DNA from: Neocallimastix lanati (nom. inval.)
Taxonomy: Eukaryota > Neocallimastigomycota > Neocallimastigomycetes > Neocallimastigales > Neocallimastigaceae
DNA: 47,500 nt
Assembly: GCA_016946835.1 (NCBI GenBank)
Contig: JACVTC010000008.1
Location: forward strand, 582,501 to 630,000
Direction of reading: 5' to 3'
Part shown: piece by piece, positions 1 to 10,842 of the stretch
Layout: the number at the start of each line of letters is the position of its first letter
Position numbering within the stretch: the stretch's first letter is position 1
Program-made: the position numbers and the translations under genes
Notes under the pieces: generated by a model
What the model saw: only the letters and a program-made list of their open reading frames with translations
Databases searched by the model: none
Told to the model about the DNA's origin: nothing

Positions 1-738
1 AATTTTCTTTCCGTTATAATGAATTGAATAGTCCTTGGTACTTTTAAGATATTTTAGTATTTGTATACCTGCATTCAAATCAGCTTTTGTTGGATTCTCA
101 GAAAATCTTGCAGCTTGATTTACTGCAAATGCTATGTCAGGTCTTGTTTTTGTTGATACATATAATAGAGATCCAATCACTCTTTTATAATCAGTTTTGT
201 TAATTTTCTCAGAGTTTTCTCTATCTTCTAATTTTGCATTAATACATGGTATTCTAGTTATTTTAGTATTGTTTATGTTGTGGTTAGTTAACATTTTTTC
301 AATATAATCTTTTTGATTAATTTTGTACCCTTTATTTGTTTTAACTATATTGATTCCAATAGTTTTATTTGTTGATTTATCTGTGGAGACTTTGTATTTA
401 CGTTTTATCTTTGAAACAACTTTTGGTAATTTCTTTATTCTCTCCTGCAATTAGTATATCATCAACATAGAGTGTTAGTAATAAGCATAATTTATTATTT
501 ATATATTTACCAAATAAACAACTATCTGTATTATATTGAGTTAACCCAATTTTCTTTAAGAAAACCGGAGATTTCGTAAAAACCATTGTCTTCCAGCTTG
601 TTTGAGTCCATAGAGAGCCTTTCGTAATAATCCTGATTTTCCGCAATTGAAATTTTTATCACCGATTGGAATTTGTACATAAATTTTCTCATCTAATTTA
701 GCGTTCAAATATGCAGTTTTAATATCGATTTGCCTCGT
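1..738 (-). pseudogene. Copia (Ty1-like) pol remnant: reverse transcriptase to RNase H linker, cut by window edge
   Basis: Translation of the minus strand gives classic Copia reverse-transcriptase motifs in order: a YLNAKLDEKIYV segment, ALYGLKQAGRQW, then YVDDILIAG (catalytic YVDD), then RVIGSLLYVSTKTRPDIAFA and a following segment typical of the RT-RNase H connection. The frames shift between KQAGRQW and YVDD, so it cannot make an intact polymerase. Protease and integrase are missing: the RT segment joins the gag segment directly at about position 738, an internal deletion. The element continues beyond the left edge. It is a retrotransposon relic with no host function implied. Confidence 0.88.
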
Positions 739-1268
739 TATTGTATTCTGTAAATAATGAGTTAAGATTATCTAAATACAGTTTAAAGTCATCGTTTTCG
801 ATTTCTAGCTTTTTTTATCTTCATTTCAATTTCAAATAATCTTGAAGGGCCTGTTTCTGAAAATCTTTCCTTTAATTCCTTTATCATTAAGTAGGCACTT
901 GTACAATTATTTAATAAGCTTTTTATATATTCGTCGAGGCTGTTCAATATTATAATTCTGACTGTACTGTCATATTTTAAATGTTTTTTATTTGTGTTTA
1001 TATCTTTAATATTTTTTGATATATAATCACCCAATTCCTCAGAATCAAGGAATAATTTTAAATCTGAATACCATTTGTGAAAGTTTTCATTTGTAATTCT
1101 AAAGTTTTGAATGTGAAATTTATTAATTGTGTTGGTTTGAATATTTGGAGGTTCTACTTCGGCAAGAGTATCATTCATTGTTGTACTAGATGTATTTGTA
1201 GTCTTTGTTGTCTTTGAAGAAATTTTTGAGGAGCTCCCCGTAGCTGTTGAATTATCTGATTTAGTCAT
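739..1268 (-). pseudogene. Copia Gag N-terminal region (UBN2-like), frameshifted
   Basis: The ORF opens at ATG 1268 with a Ser/Thr-rich leader (about residues 1-45). A Copia-type Gag core follows: FRITNENFHKWYSDLKLFL, a middle helix region, and a stretch ending in KELKERFSETGPSRLFEIE. This is the usual layout of gag_pre-integrase/UBN2 proteins that package retrotransposon RNA. After residue ~150 an A-run causes a frameshift; the other frame continues as gag-like sequence (EIENDDFKLYLDNLNSLF) before the junction to RT. No zinc knuckle was seen, consistent with loss of the C-terminal half. Confidence 0.75.
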
Positions 1269-1364
1269 TTTAATGTGACTGCCAATATTTCTTTATTTTA
1301 ATATTTAATGAATGTTTAATATTTAATATATTGGATTTTGATATCAACAATTGTTAATGAATTA

Positions 1365-1387
1365 TTGAGTCATTGAGACTCTTAATC
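1365..1387 (-). other. Primer-binding site resembling the anticodon arm of tRNA-Lys(CUU)
   Basis: Immediately inside the LTR end (TTAACA on the minus strand) lies GATTAAGAGTCTCAATG. Its complement contains GACTCTTAATC, the anticodon loop and inner stem of eukaryotic tRNA-Lys(CUU). Copia-group elements are known to prime from internally cleaved (half) tRNAs rather than the tRNA 3' CCA end, so the match fits. The tRNA identity rests on remembered tRNA sequence and is an inference. Confidence 0.55.
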
Positions 1388-1538
1388 TGTTAAATATAAC
1401 ACTTAAATTCAAAAATGATATTTATATTTTATTATATGTTTATGTATTTATTTATTTATTGCTTTTACATTTAGAAAGACCTTCATCATTTAAGAATATG
1501 TTATTACATGTTATTTATATTTATTTTCTAGTCTAACA
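1388..1538 (-). repeat. Probable 5' LTR of the left-edge Copia element
   Basis: The segment begins TGTTA and ends TAACA, the inverted dinucleotide-plus ends typical of Copia LTRs, and abuts the primer-binding site upstream of gag. The outer boundary is uncertain because another TAACA lies 12 bp further out, and the matching 3' LTR is outside the window. Confidence 0.5.
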
Positions 1539-2319
1539 TTATTGGTAACATTTAACGTTACACCGCATTATATTATCGAATAAAAAATATTTTACACTTA
1601 ATAATATAGTATAATATACAATGTAATTAAACACATAACTGTAATATTTAACAATTTAATATTATTTTTATTATATATTTTTTTTATTTTATTTTAAAAA
1701 TTTTTTATGTATTTTATTTTAATAGTATAATTAAATTATTTTTAATTTTTAATAACAAAATAAAAAATAAATAAATGAAATTTATATTTTAAGCAAAAAA
1801 AAAAAAAAAAAAAAAGGCCATTCTTTTATGGATTCTGGTTTGTTTCTCATTGACTAAAGAAAAAAAAAAGAATTTAAAATAAAATTAAAAAAAAAAAAAA
1901 TTTTTTTTAATTTTCTATTATTAAAATATTAAACTTCTATAAATATATTTAATATAATTTATAATATAAACTTAAAGAAATATATTTAATATAATTTATA
2001 ATATAAATGAAATATAAAAGAAATATAAAATAGATTGAAGTTAAATAATAAATATATAATAGATATAAAATATATATTATATATATATAATAATTAAATA
2101 TAATTATTTTTCATTTATGTATTTAATACAATTAAACAAATAAAGATATCATTTTATATAAAAATATTTTGCAATAATTATATTTACAATAATATAAAAT
2201 TAAATATAAATAAAATATTATTGTCAACAATCATTTCACATAAGAAAAAATATATATAAAATTCATTTACATTAATTTTATATATTTTTAATTATAAATT
2301 TTTTTTTCTTTTTTTTTAA

Positions 2320-2350
<31 letters not shown>

Positions 2351-2580
2351 TTTTATTGTATTTTTACATTTCTCTTAAATTAATATTAATTTTACATTTT
2401 ATATTTTATTTTAAATTTATTTTATTTTTATTATATAATTATTTTATTTTTAATTTTTATTTATGTTTTTTTTCTTTTCTATTTAGTTTTTCTTAATTTA
2501 TTATTATCTTTAATTTATAAATAACTATTAAATTTACTTTTAATAAAGAGTAATATTTAATTATTTTCTATTAATATAAT
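1539..2580. other. AT-rich spacer, no gene seen
   Basis: Nearly pure A/T with homopolymer A and T runs (an A run near 1795-1815) and no conserved reading frame on either strand. The part from about 2220 onward resembles the sequence on the 3' side of the other transporter copies, so the repeat unit probably extends into it. Confidence 0.6.
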
Positions 2581-2842
2581 TTTCAATTAGTTGCATCATC
2601 TTTTTTTTTTTATTTATCAACATTTCTAAGGACATTGCATTTTTTTATTTTATTTGTTAAATATCAATATTTCTATATTTTCACATTTTCATATTTTCAT
2701 ATAAAATATGAAATATGAAATATTAATATTTTATTGAATTTTTATTTTGGATTTTAAATGGTACCATATAATTATACAATGATACCTTCTATTTATAATT
2801 TATTTTTATAATTCATTTAATACCTTATAATGTCATTTCTAT
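2581..2842 (-). repeat. 3' flank of transporter copy 1, with inverted repeat
   Basis: This sequence is shared with the 3' sides of copies 2-5, including the landmark TTTCAATTAGTTGCATCATC. It contains an imperfect inverted repeat, GGTACCAT (2760-2767) and ATGATACC (2779-2786), starting about 55 bp after the stop codon, and A/T-rich TTTCATATAAAATATGAAA dyads near 2690-2725. A role in 3'-end formation or mRNA stability is possible but inferred. Confidence 0.55.
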
Positions 2843-4360
2843 TTAAGCCTTACCAGCCATCTTAGCATCCATTTCATCAATACTAAGACCCTTACATTCA
2901 ATAACATAGAATTGAGAGTAAATCCAGGCAAGGAGACAGGCAGCTGCGAAAAGAAGGAAAGTTCTGGTAGACCAGGCTTTCATAAGAGCTGGTCCAACAA
3001 AGGCAATAATCCAGTTGTTAAGGAAGTTAGAAACCGTACCAACAGCAGAACCCTTAACTCTGACACGAAGTGGGAAAACTTCGGCTTGGTAAACCCATGG
3101 AACTGGTCCCCAGGTCCAGGCGAAAGAGAAGACGAATAAGAAGACTGAAGCAACGGCAAGATATTGCCATAATTTACCATTGTGAGTTTGAGTAGAACAA
3201 GCCCAAGTAGAAATGTGGAAGACCATCATCATAAGAGCTCCAACAACTAATAAAGTCTTACGACCTAATTTTTCAATACCCCACATACCTGGGAAGGTAG
3301 AAACGAAGTTGACAAAGTTGTTAATAATTGGAAGAACAACAGTAGACATGAACTTAGAGAAACCAATTTCATCGTAAATTTGTGATTGGTAGTACATAAT
3401 GACATTAATACCAGTCCATTGTTGGAAAAGTTGCATTAAGAAAGTAATGAAGGTACGACGACGAATAACTGGTGAGAAAAGTTCACCGAAGGATGAAGAA
3501 CCAGCAGCACGAGTAGCTGCAACATCTTCTTGAATAGCCTTAAGCTCACTTTGGACAAGTTCATCAGAAGTGGAAGCAGCATTAAGTTTAGCTAAAACTT
3601 CAACAGCTTCTTCATCACGATCCTTAGAACATAACCAACGTGGTGATTTTGGAAGGAAACTCATGAGAATGGCAAGACCAAGACCTGGAATAATTTGGAA
3701 TAAAAGTGCAAATCTCCATTCAAAGTTAGCAACTTCGCCCCAGATATTATCTCTCTTTATACCTAAACCTTCTGGAGAAGAGTTAGTGTAGTACCAGACA
3801 ATAGAGTTAATGATGGCGGCAACAATAATACCGAAAGTGGTCATAAGTTGGTAGCAAGAAGAAAGAGTACCTCTGATCTTAGCTGGTGCGACTTCAGAAA
3901 TATAAGTTGGACAAAGGACACCATTACAACCAATGGAAAGACCAGTAATAAGACGACCAATGGCAATCATAATCCAAGAACGAGCAGAGAGACCTTGAAT
4001 GATAGCACCACATGTGAAAATACAGGCTCCAATCATAATAGTTCTTTGACGACCATACTTTTCACCAAGGTATGTAGCCATAAGAGCACCACAAAGTGCA
4101 CCAAGAACGAAACTAGAAGTAATAATACCTTCAAGAGTAGCCTTGTTATCAGCTTCTGTTAACTTACGGTACATCATCTTAGCCTTATCAGTAGTATCCT
4201 TACCATTTTCATCGAGAGCATCACCATTCCAACTATGGAATTTGAAGAAGATACGGAAAGCATCCATAACAAGGACGACATTCATGACACCTACTTCATA
4301 ACCGAAAAGAAGACCACCAAATGAGGCAGTAAGTGCAACTAAAAATTGAAAACTATTCAT
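2843..4360 (-). CDS. MFS sugar transporter (sugar porter family), array copy 1
   Basis: A 505-residue intronless protein of the major facilitator superfamily, expected to be a plasma-membrane monosaccharide transporter with 12 helices. Signatures in order are GGLLFGYE (15-22, helix 1), GEKYGRQR (99-106, cytoplasmic loop 2-3), GRLITGLSIG (135-144), PTYISEVAPAKIRG (151-164), PKSPRWL (237-243), QQWTGIN (313-319, helix 7 sugar site), GRKTLL (366-371) and WGPVPW (417-422, helix 10). Length is normal for the family. The loop after helix 1 (about residues 40-75) is long and charged, plausibly extracellular. The helix-1 GGLLFG fits the G-G/F-xxx-G pattern reported for xylose-compatible yeast transporters, so hexose and/or pentose uptake is likely; exact substrate unknown. 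Codons are strongly biased (GGT, GCT, CGT, AAG), suggesting high expression. Residue 353 is Val. The start is supported by identical ATG context in all six copies. Confidence 0.95.
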   Translation of the reverse strand: MNSFQFLVALTASFGGLLFGYEVGVMNVVLVMDAFRIFFKFHSWNGDALDENGKDTTDKAKMMYRKLTEADNKATLEGIITSSFVLGALCGALMATYLGEKYGRQRTIMIGACIFTCGAIIQGLSARSWIMIAIGRLITGLSIGCNGVLCPTYISEVAPAKIRGTLSSCYQLMTTFGIIVAAIINSIVWYYTNSSPEGLGIKRDNIWGEVANFEWRFALLFQIIPGLGLAILMSFLPKSPRWLCSKDRDEEAVEVLAKLNAASTSDELVQSELKAIQEDVAATRAAGSSSFGELFSPVIRRRTFITFLMQLFQQWTGINVIMYYQSQIYDEIGFSKFMSTVVLPIINNFVNFVSTFPGMWGIEKLGRKTLLVVGALMMMVFHISTWACSTQTHNGKLWQYLAVASVFLFVFSFAWTWGPVPWVYQAEVFPLRVRVKGSAVGTVSNFLNNWIIAFVGPALMKAWSTRTFLLFAAACLLAWIYSQFYVIECKGLSIDEMDAKMAGKA

Positions 4361-4615
4361 TTTATAGTTTTATTTTTTTTTTTTTAAACTTAAATTAATT
4401 ATTATAAACAATATTTGATTTTTTAAAAATTTTTATTTTTAGAAAAATTTTGATCCTTTTATATGAAATACTCTCCAAGAATAATAATATAAATATTTGT
4501 AATATAGAAAATATTAAATTAATAATTATATTTAAAGAATATTAAGAATTTTCAAATAAAATAATATTTGATTTTAATTAATAATGCTCTAGGAGTTTCG
4601 AATAATATAAAATCA
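4361..4615 (-). promoter_or_regulatory. Conserved promoter of transporter copy 1
   Basis: On the coding strand, TATAAAAG (plus-strand 4456-4463) lies about 100 bp before the ATG. Further upstream is the block CTCTAGGAGTTTCGAA (4587-4602), containing the TTCGAA palindrome and a near-palindromic CTCTAGGAG. Both are preserved in all six array copies within otherwise drifting A/T sequence. The TATA assignment fits consensus; the upstream block is a candidate activator site of unknown factor. Confidence 0.65.
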
Positions 4616-4727
4616 AATTAATTAAAATAAAAAACAAAAAAGAATTTTATAATTTAATTTATTTGTGTAACTTTTTAAAACAATAAATTCTATTATTTAA
4701 AGTTATTTTTTAAAATTAAATCTATTA

Positions 4728-4940
4728 ATGAAAATTATGAAAAAAAGTGAAATTTTTAATCTTATTAAATATTACTATAAATTTAATAAATATAAATATG
4801 ATAGTGATAATAATAAAAATAATAGAAATTGTAAAAATGTTAAAAGTAATGATAATATAATAATAGTAATAAGACTAAAACTAATAATAAAATTAATAAA
4901 TTATTATTATTGTAAATATTCCATAATTATTATTACATGA
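4728..4940 (+). CDS. Small divergent ORF upstream of copy 1 (hypothetical, possibly truncated)
   Basis: A 70-residue lysine/asparagine/isoleucine-rich ORF starting with MKIMKKSEIFNL. The first ~25 residues recur upstream of all six transporter copies, always pointing away from the transporter, while the C-terminal part varies in length and frame between copies. This looks like the remnant 5' end of a gene sharing a bidirectional promoter, or a non-coding conserved segment. No family was recognised. Confidence 0.3.
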   Translation: MKIMKKSEIFNLIKYYYKFNKYKYDSDNNKNNRNCKNVKSNDNIIIVIRLKLIIKLINYYYCKYSIIIIT

Positions 4941-5109
4941 CAGTAAAATTTAACAATATAAAAAAATATAGGGTAATAACAACTAAAATTATCCTTTTTC
5001 TAATTATCATTCCATATTTTCCTATTAACTAAATATTAAATATTTAAAAATATTAAAATGATACTATGCATTAAATGAATAAAACTTTAATTATTATTAA
5101 TTGTGAAGA

Positions 5110-5931
5110 AAAGTTACATATATCATTTATACTTTTTAATTTATAAAATTTAAATTTTCCATAATTACAAAAATTTAATTTTCCATAATTACAAAATTTT
5201 AATACAAAAATATTCAAAAATTTTTAATAGAATATAATTTCTTTAATTTAATTTTATATAAATATTATAAAAATAATTATTTATTATTATTAATATTTAA
5301 CTATTCCTCAAGAACAATTTTAAGAATAGTTTTTTTGTTTTTTTTTTGCTTAATATTTATTTTATTATATTAGATTATTTAATTATTTAACAATATTATT
5401 ATTAGCTCTAATATAAAGATTTCTAAATGAAGAATCATTTTACCAAGAAATGTTATAATTAGAAATTAATCTCATTTAATATTCATTTAATTTTAGTTAT
5501 TCTTTATTTTTTACTTTAGTCAATCTTTTAAGAATATTAATATTAAATGTTATCTATTGTTCATTACTTCAATAAAAATTATAATTTCTACTAAATAATT
5601 ATTAATAAATTAAAAAATAAAAAAAATTTTAATATCATATATAATATAATTAATATTTATTTTAAATAGATATTAATAGATAAAAAAAATAAGACATAAA
5701 TATATATATTATAAATAAATAAATATAAATATATAAATATATTTATTTTGAATTTAATGAAATAATATTGATATTTTTTTTAAATATAATATTAATATAT
5801 AATAATAATAAATTTTATTTATTCAATTATGAAATAAATAGATTATAAATTTGTATCTAGAAATAATAATTATGAAATTTAAATTTTGCATTTCTACATA
5901 ATTTTATTTTTTAAACAAAATAAATTAAAAT

Positions 5932-5977
<46 letters not shown>

Positions 5978-6310
5978 AAAATTAATGAATAATAAATATT
6001 ATTCCCGAAATAACTTTAATATTAATTGATATGAAATTTTATTAAAAATATTATATTTTGTTTTTATTAAAATATAGTAGAATTAATTAATATTTAATTT
6101 ATTTAATAATATAATTAAAATAAAACATTTTTTACAGATCCAGAAAAACTTTTTATCAAAATTTTCAAATTATTAAAAAAAAAAAAAAATAGTCAAATTA
6201 AATCATTCTTTTTAATAATATTAATTTCATTATTATAAATTTAATTATAATTGAAATATGATAAAATTATATTAATATTTCATGATAAAATGAGAATTCA
6301 ACTACAAATT
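5110..6310. repeat. Block R, copy a (AT-rich dispersed repeat)
   Basis: A roughly 1.2 kb sequence found upstream of each transporter. Landmarks shared with other copies are CATTTATACTTTTTAATTT, ATTCCTCAAGAACAATTTT, AAATGAAGAATCATTTTA, TTACAGATCC(A/G)GAAAAACTT and a GATAAAATGAGAATTC end. No coding capacity was seen. It holds a 41-base T run (5933-5973) at the position where another copy has a TTTTA array. A second copy lies only 2 kb to the right, so this unit has two. It may be a non-autonomous element or part of the amplified unit. Confidence 0.6.
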
Positions 6311-6434
6311 TATATATTAATGCTAATGATAAATATATTATGCAATATTTGAAAAATATATGTAAAAATAAAATTTATAACAAATCAAATGTTAAAATAT
6401 TAGTAAATAAGATTATGTACATTTTTTTTTTTTT

Positions 6435-8397
6435 GACTTAGATAAAAGTTTATTTAATATATAATAATAATAAAATTATATGACTTAAATGAAAAATAAA
6501 AAATAAGATACATGAAATGAAATATTATATATTATATAATTATAAAAGTGCGTTAGTATCAATAGTTTCTAATTTTTCCCATTCATAGATGATAACACTA
6601 CGTCCATTATTGCGAGTAATAATTTCAGTATTAGTGTTATCAACCGAATCTGTATCAGATCCTTTTGCCGGGAGGTGAAAATCCATGCCTTATCAATTCG
6701 ACGTCGACGCTCTTAGTAACGGTTGATTCAATAGATTCAAAGGAATACCATTTCATTATCAATCTAAAAGATCGGCAAATTAATGGTATTACATTTGTTA
6801 GAAACTACGCAATCCCCACAAAATACGGAGCAGTCGACAAAGTTGAACTTTATTTAAAAATATTGTCAACTAATTGTCTTTGTTCCCCATCAATTAACTT
6901 TTAATTTGTTCATATATTGAACGCCCGCCTAGAAGAGCACTCAATATAAAATAATAAATATTATTATCATAATCCTTTTCTGAATCTAGAGAAACATCTA
7001 AGGATTTTTGTTCAATTATCATTACAAACTTCAAAAAGAGATCATCTAGAAAAGGTAAAGTCTTATATCTGTAATTTTCCAATTCTTTACAGGCAAAGAT
7101 CCAGTGAGAAAAGCTAGGTACACTAACACCACAACATGGGCAACATTTAGAGCCATCTTCTGAGACTATTTTTCTTTTAATGGAAATACTTAATGTCAAC
7201 TTTAAAACCACACCTAATTCGAGAAATCCAAAAAGAATCCCAACTGATACTTAGGATATTGAAATGTTAAGTTTTTGATTTCTGAAATAAATCTAAAATC
7301 ATTCTCCTTGTAAATAAATTGCTTTTTTTTTTAACTTTTTTGAGGGTTTGAAAACATTTCTTTCCCAATAAAACTTATTTATTTCACTTGTTTTTTTACC
7401 ATTTATTTCTTATCATCCAAAGTCTTTGATTCTTTAGTCTATGAATGAGATGATTAATAATATTATTAGTGAGATAATTAATAATACATGATAAATTTTT
7501 CCATTTTACTAAAGCAGCCTAAATTGAGATATAACACAGACAGCTGAAAAAGGAGGTATTCTCAATTCACAAGTAATATCATAGAGACTAACATAAGAAT
7601 TACGAGATTTAAATCCATTACTCCAATAAAGTCCTCTATTAATAATTTTTTGAGCTTTAAAGCATCTACTCTTATTTGAACTAAATAGAAGAGCATAATA
7701 TAAAACAAGACTAAGAATAAAGGAAATTAAAACATATTTCTCCAATGGGAGAGGAATAGATCTATTAACTAATAAAGAAATCGAAAGTACGAATTTATCT
7801 TGTCATTTAAATTACTGTTTAATTTGGATTGTATAGGTTTCAATGATAAAGATTCATCAAATGGAATACCAAGATAAGTATAGTTGTCAGTTTTAGGTAA
7901 GTTGTTATTACCAATATAGAAAGATGGATCTTCATAATTTATTGGTTTAACAAAATTTTTTTCGTTTTCACAACAAGAGTATCACACTTATTAATTCCAA
8001 AAGTCGTTTCATTTTTAATAGCCCATTCATGAATCTTATTAAAAATTTTCTTAAGTGCTTGTTTAGATTGAGCAACTAAAACAATATTTATCACAATCAT
8101 TCAATACATCGTTAATGAATAAATTGAATAATATAGGAGATAGAGGGCATCCTTGTCTAACAGCACGATTAATCGAAAATTCTTCTGAGAGATTACCATT
8201 TAAAAAAGCACGAGCTTTAGAGGAGAGATAAAGATTCCTTAAAAACAGATGACATTTACCTCTAATTCCTAAGTTATATAATTTGATCAGAATTTTAAAG
8301 ATAGGTACTGAATCATAGGCTTTTTTAAAATTAAGAAAAGCAGGATAACTGAAATTTCCTTGAAAATTTTCTTCTTTGACATATTTCCCTAATTGAA
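6435..8397 (-). pseudogene. LINE (non-LTR) retrotransposon ORF2, C-terminal half, inactive
   Basis: Minus-strand translations give reverse-transcriptase fingers/palm (8396 to ~8095: KAYDSVP ... AVRQGCPLSPILFNLFIND), then ~8090-7750 with HEWAIKNETTFGINKCDTL and YTYLGIPFD, the thumb region (7745-7509), and a CCHC zinc finger (CPCCG ... SHWIFAC) followed by LLGGRS (7211-6894). A tail ending WEKLETIDTNALL and a stop lies near 6543. A 13-base T run (6422-6434) is the poly(A) tail. It is dead: the sequence reads LNFKKAYDS where the first catalytic Asp is expected, the YADD box is deleted near 8090-8105, and several frameshifts occur. The 5' end is truncated. Confidence 0.88.
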
Positions 8398-8400
8398 ATA

Positions 8401-9655
8401 TATAAACTTATACTTTTTATTTTATAAAATTTTAAATTTCCATAATTACAAAATTTTAATACAAAAATTTTCAAAAAAGTTTTAAATTTTTTTTAATATA
8501 GTTTTATATAAATATTATAAAAATATTTATTTATTATAATTAATATTTAACAATTCCTCAAGAACAATTCTAAGAATAATATCTTTTTTTTTTTTTTTTT
8601 ATTTTGTTTAATATTTATTTTATTAGAATAATTTTTTTTAATTCAGTAACAAACAAATATTTCTACAATATATATTTTTTTTATTAGCTTTAATATAAAA
8701 ATTTGTAAATGAAGAATCATTTTATCAAGAATTATTATTATTGAAAATTAACTATAATTTTTCTACATCATTTATAATGATATTAAATAACCTAACCTTA
8801 TAACATAAATATTTATATAACTTTCTAGTCAGCATATATATTTAATATATATAATTCTATATCAATATAAATAGTTATTATATATAAGCAATATAAGCAT
8901 ATATTGGTATATATCATTTCATATTCAATTAATTTTTTTAATTATTTATTCCTTTCTTTAGTCAATCTTTTAAAAATATCAAAATTAAATAATATCTATT
9001 GTTCATTACTTTAATGAAAATTAAAATAAAAAAAATACTATATATAATGTAGTTAATATTTATTTTAAATAAATATTAAAGAATAAAATAAAAAGATAAT
9101 TATACAAATTATAAAAAAATATTATATATATTATATTTTGAATTTTGAATTTTGAATTTTTTGATACATTTTAAAATTAAAAAGGAATAATATGGATATT
9201 TTTTTTTAAATAAATTAATATTAATATATAATAATAATTAAATTTATTTATTCAAATATAGAATAAATAAATTATAAATTTGGATTTAGACATAATAATT
9301 ATGAAATTTTGTATTTCTACTTAATTTTATTTTTTAAACAAAATAAATCAGAAATTAAAAATAATTGATATCAATTTATATTAAATATATTATTTTTTGT
9401 TTTTATTAAAATATAGTAGAATTAATTAATATTTAATTTATTTAATAATATAATTAAAATAAAACAAAATCTGTATTAACTATAATCTTTTATAATTTTT
9501 ACAGATCCGGAAAAACTTCTTTTTTTTCTAATTTTTTAAATTATTAAATATATATTAGAAATAAATAATATTTAATTAAGAAATAATTATAATTGAAATA
9601 ATAAGGTAAAGTTATATTAATATTTTATGATAAAATGAGAATTCGGTCACAATTT
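8401..9655. repeat. Block R, copy b
   Basis: This is the same AT-rich repeat as at 5110-6310, re-entered directly after the LINE fragment at TTATACTTTTTATTTTATAA. It runs through the CAATTCCTCAAGAACAATTC and AAATGAAGAATCATTTTATC landmarks to the GATAAAATGAGAATTCGG end, then joins the Copia pol fragment. No genes were seen. Confidence 0.6.
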
Positions 9656-9667
9656 TATATATTAATG

Positions 9668-10842
9668 TTAATTACCCTAATATATCGATTGATGGGGAAA
9701 GTAATAATATACAACTGATAAATTCTAATAATAATAATAATATTAATTATAATAATAATAATATAAATTATAATAATAATATTATTATTATTAATAATAA
9801 TTATATTAATTATAACGATAATAAAAATATTAATAACTATAATAATAAATATATCTATAATAACTATAATAATAATAAATATAATAATAATAACTATAAT
9901 AATAACTATAATAATAACTATAATAATAACTATAATAATAACTATAATAATAATTATCATAATAATGGTAATATCAACATTAATAATAATATTAACAATA
10001 ATAATATTAAATTTAATGACTTATTAGTTAATAATATTAGTAGAAAAAAAAAGAATTCAAGATGATTAAGACTCAGATAATGATTCAAATACTCAAACAC
10101 TAAATATTATCTAAAAATAAAAATATTATTAAAAAAAATAAAACCTTCAATATTATAACAAAAAAATTCAAGTACATATGAGGAAGCTACATATTCAAAA
10201 GATTTAAAAGAATGGATTATAGCTATAAAAAATTGAAATTAAAAATATATACGAGAAAAATGTAATGATGGCGATTAACATTAATAATATATCAAAAAAA
10301 AAAAAAAAAGAAAATATTATAGACACAAGATGGGTTTTATTAATAAAAAAAAATGACAATACAAAAAAAGCTAGATTAGTAGTTAAAAGTTGTCAACAGA
10401 AAGAAGGCGAAGTTTTTATTTCATCATATTCACCAACAGAACTATCAGATAGTTTAAGAATCTCTAACCCCTAACCCATCATGGTAGTCACATCAATAAA
10501 TAAATGGAATTTAAAAACAATTAGATTTAAAAGTCAGCATATTTAAATACTAATCTCAATGAAACAGTATATGTTAAAATTCTAAAAAGAGATAAAAAAT
10601 TACAGCAAAAACAAAGTATGATTATTAAAAAAAGGCATTATATGTATTAAAACAAGCTGGACGTATGTGGAATGAAGAGATAACTAATTACTTAAATTCA
10701 AATGGTTTCAACTAATACAAATCAGTCAAATAATTATTTTATAAATATAATAAAGACAATAAATTAATAGGGTTATAATCTTTATATATCGATGATACTT
10801 TAATAATTTGTGAATATTAAAAATTTAATTATGAAATTAGAA
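9668..10842 (+). pseudogene. Copia pol relic: Asn-rich linker plus RT N-terminal half (unit 1-2)
   Basis: The first part is an (AAT/TAT)n Asn/Tyr-rich linker such as lies between integrase and RT in Copia polyproteins. Around 10175-10260 the frame reads like YEEATYSKDLKEW. At 10265-10474 a recognisable RT start appears: DTRWVLLIKKND ... KARLVVKSCQQKEG ... YSPTELSDSLRI. Beyond this it is out of frame with stops, although KQAGR-type sequence remains (near 10650). Ancestry is clear, function lost. It runs opposite to the transporter and recurs at 16.2-17.4 kb and 32.7-33.7 kb. Confidence 0.82.
10464..10477 (+). other. Short telomere-like patch inside Copia relic
   Basis: CTAACCCCTAACCC lies within a ~34-bp segment that replaces RT sequence. 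The related relic at 33.0 kb reads through normally here (coding sense AAGAATTATCGCAATCGC). It resembles two CCCTAA telomeric units. Confidence 0.4.

Noticed and set aside
3848-4162. Antisense ORFs inside each transporter (104, 85, 75, 73 and 66 residues), repeated six times
   Set aside because: They are shadows of the transporter frames: their residue changes between copies follow silent changes of the transporter, and they have no start context or homology of their own.
6665-6904. 79-residue plus-strand ORF starting MPGGENPCLINS
   Set aside because: It lies opposite the C-terminal coding region of the minus-strand LINE, whose own frame ends in a plausible terminus near 6543.
9655-9960. Poly-Ile/poly-Asn ORFs in ATT/AAT tracts (also 16219-16467, 33544-33744 and the repeat-coded start of 28418-28708)
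   Set aside because: Low-complexity translation of trinucleotide repeats; only the Copia-linker context gives some of them meaning.
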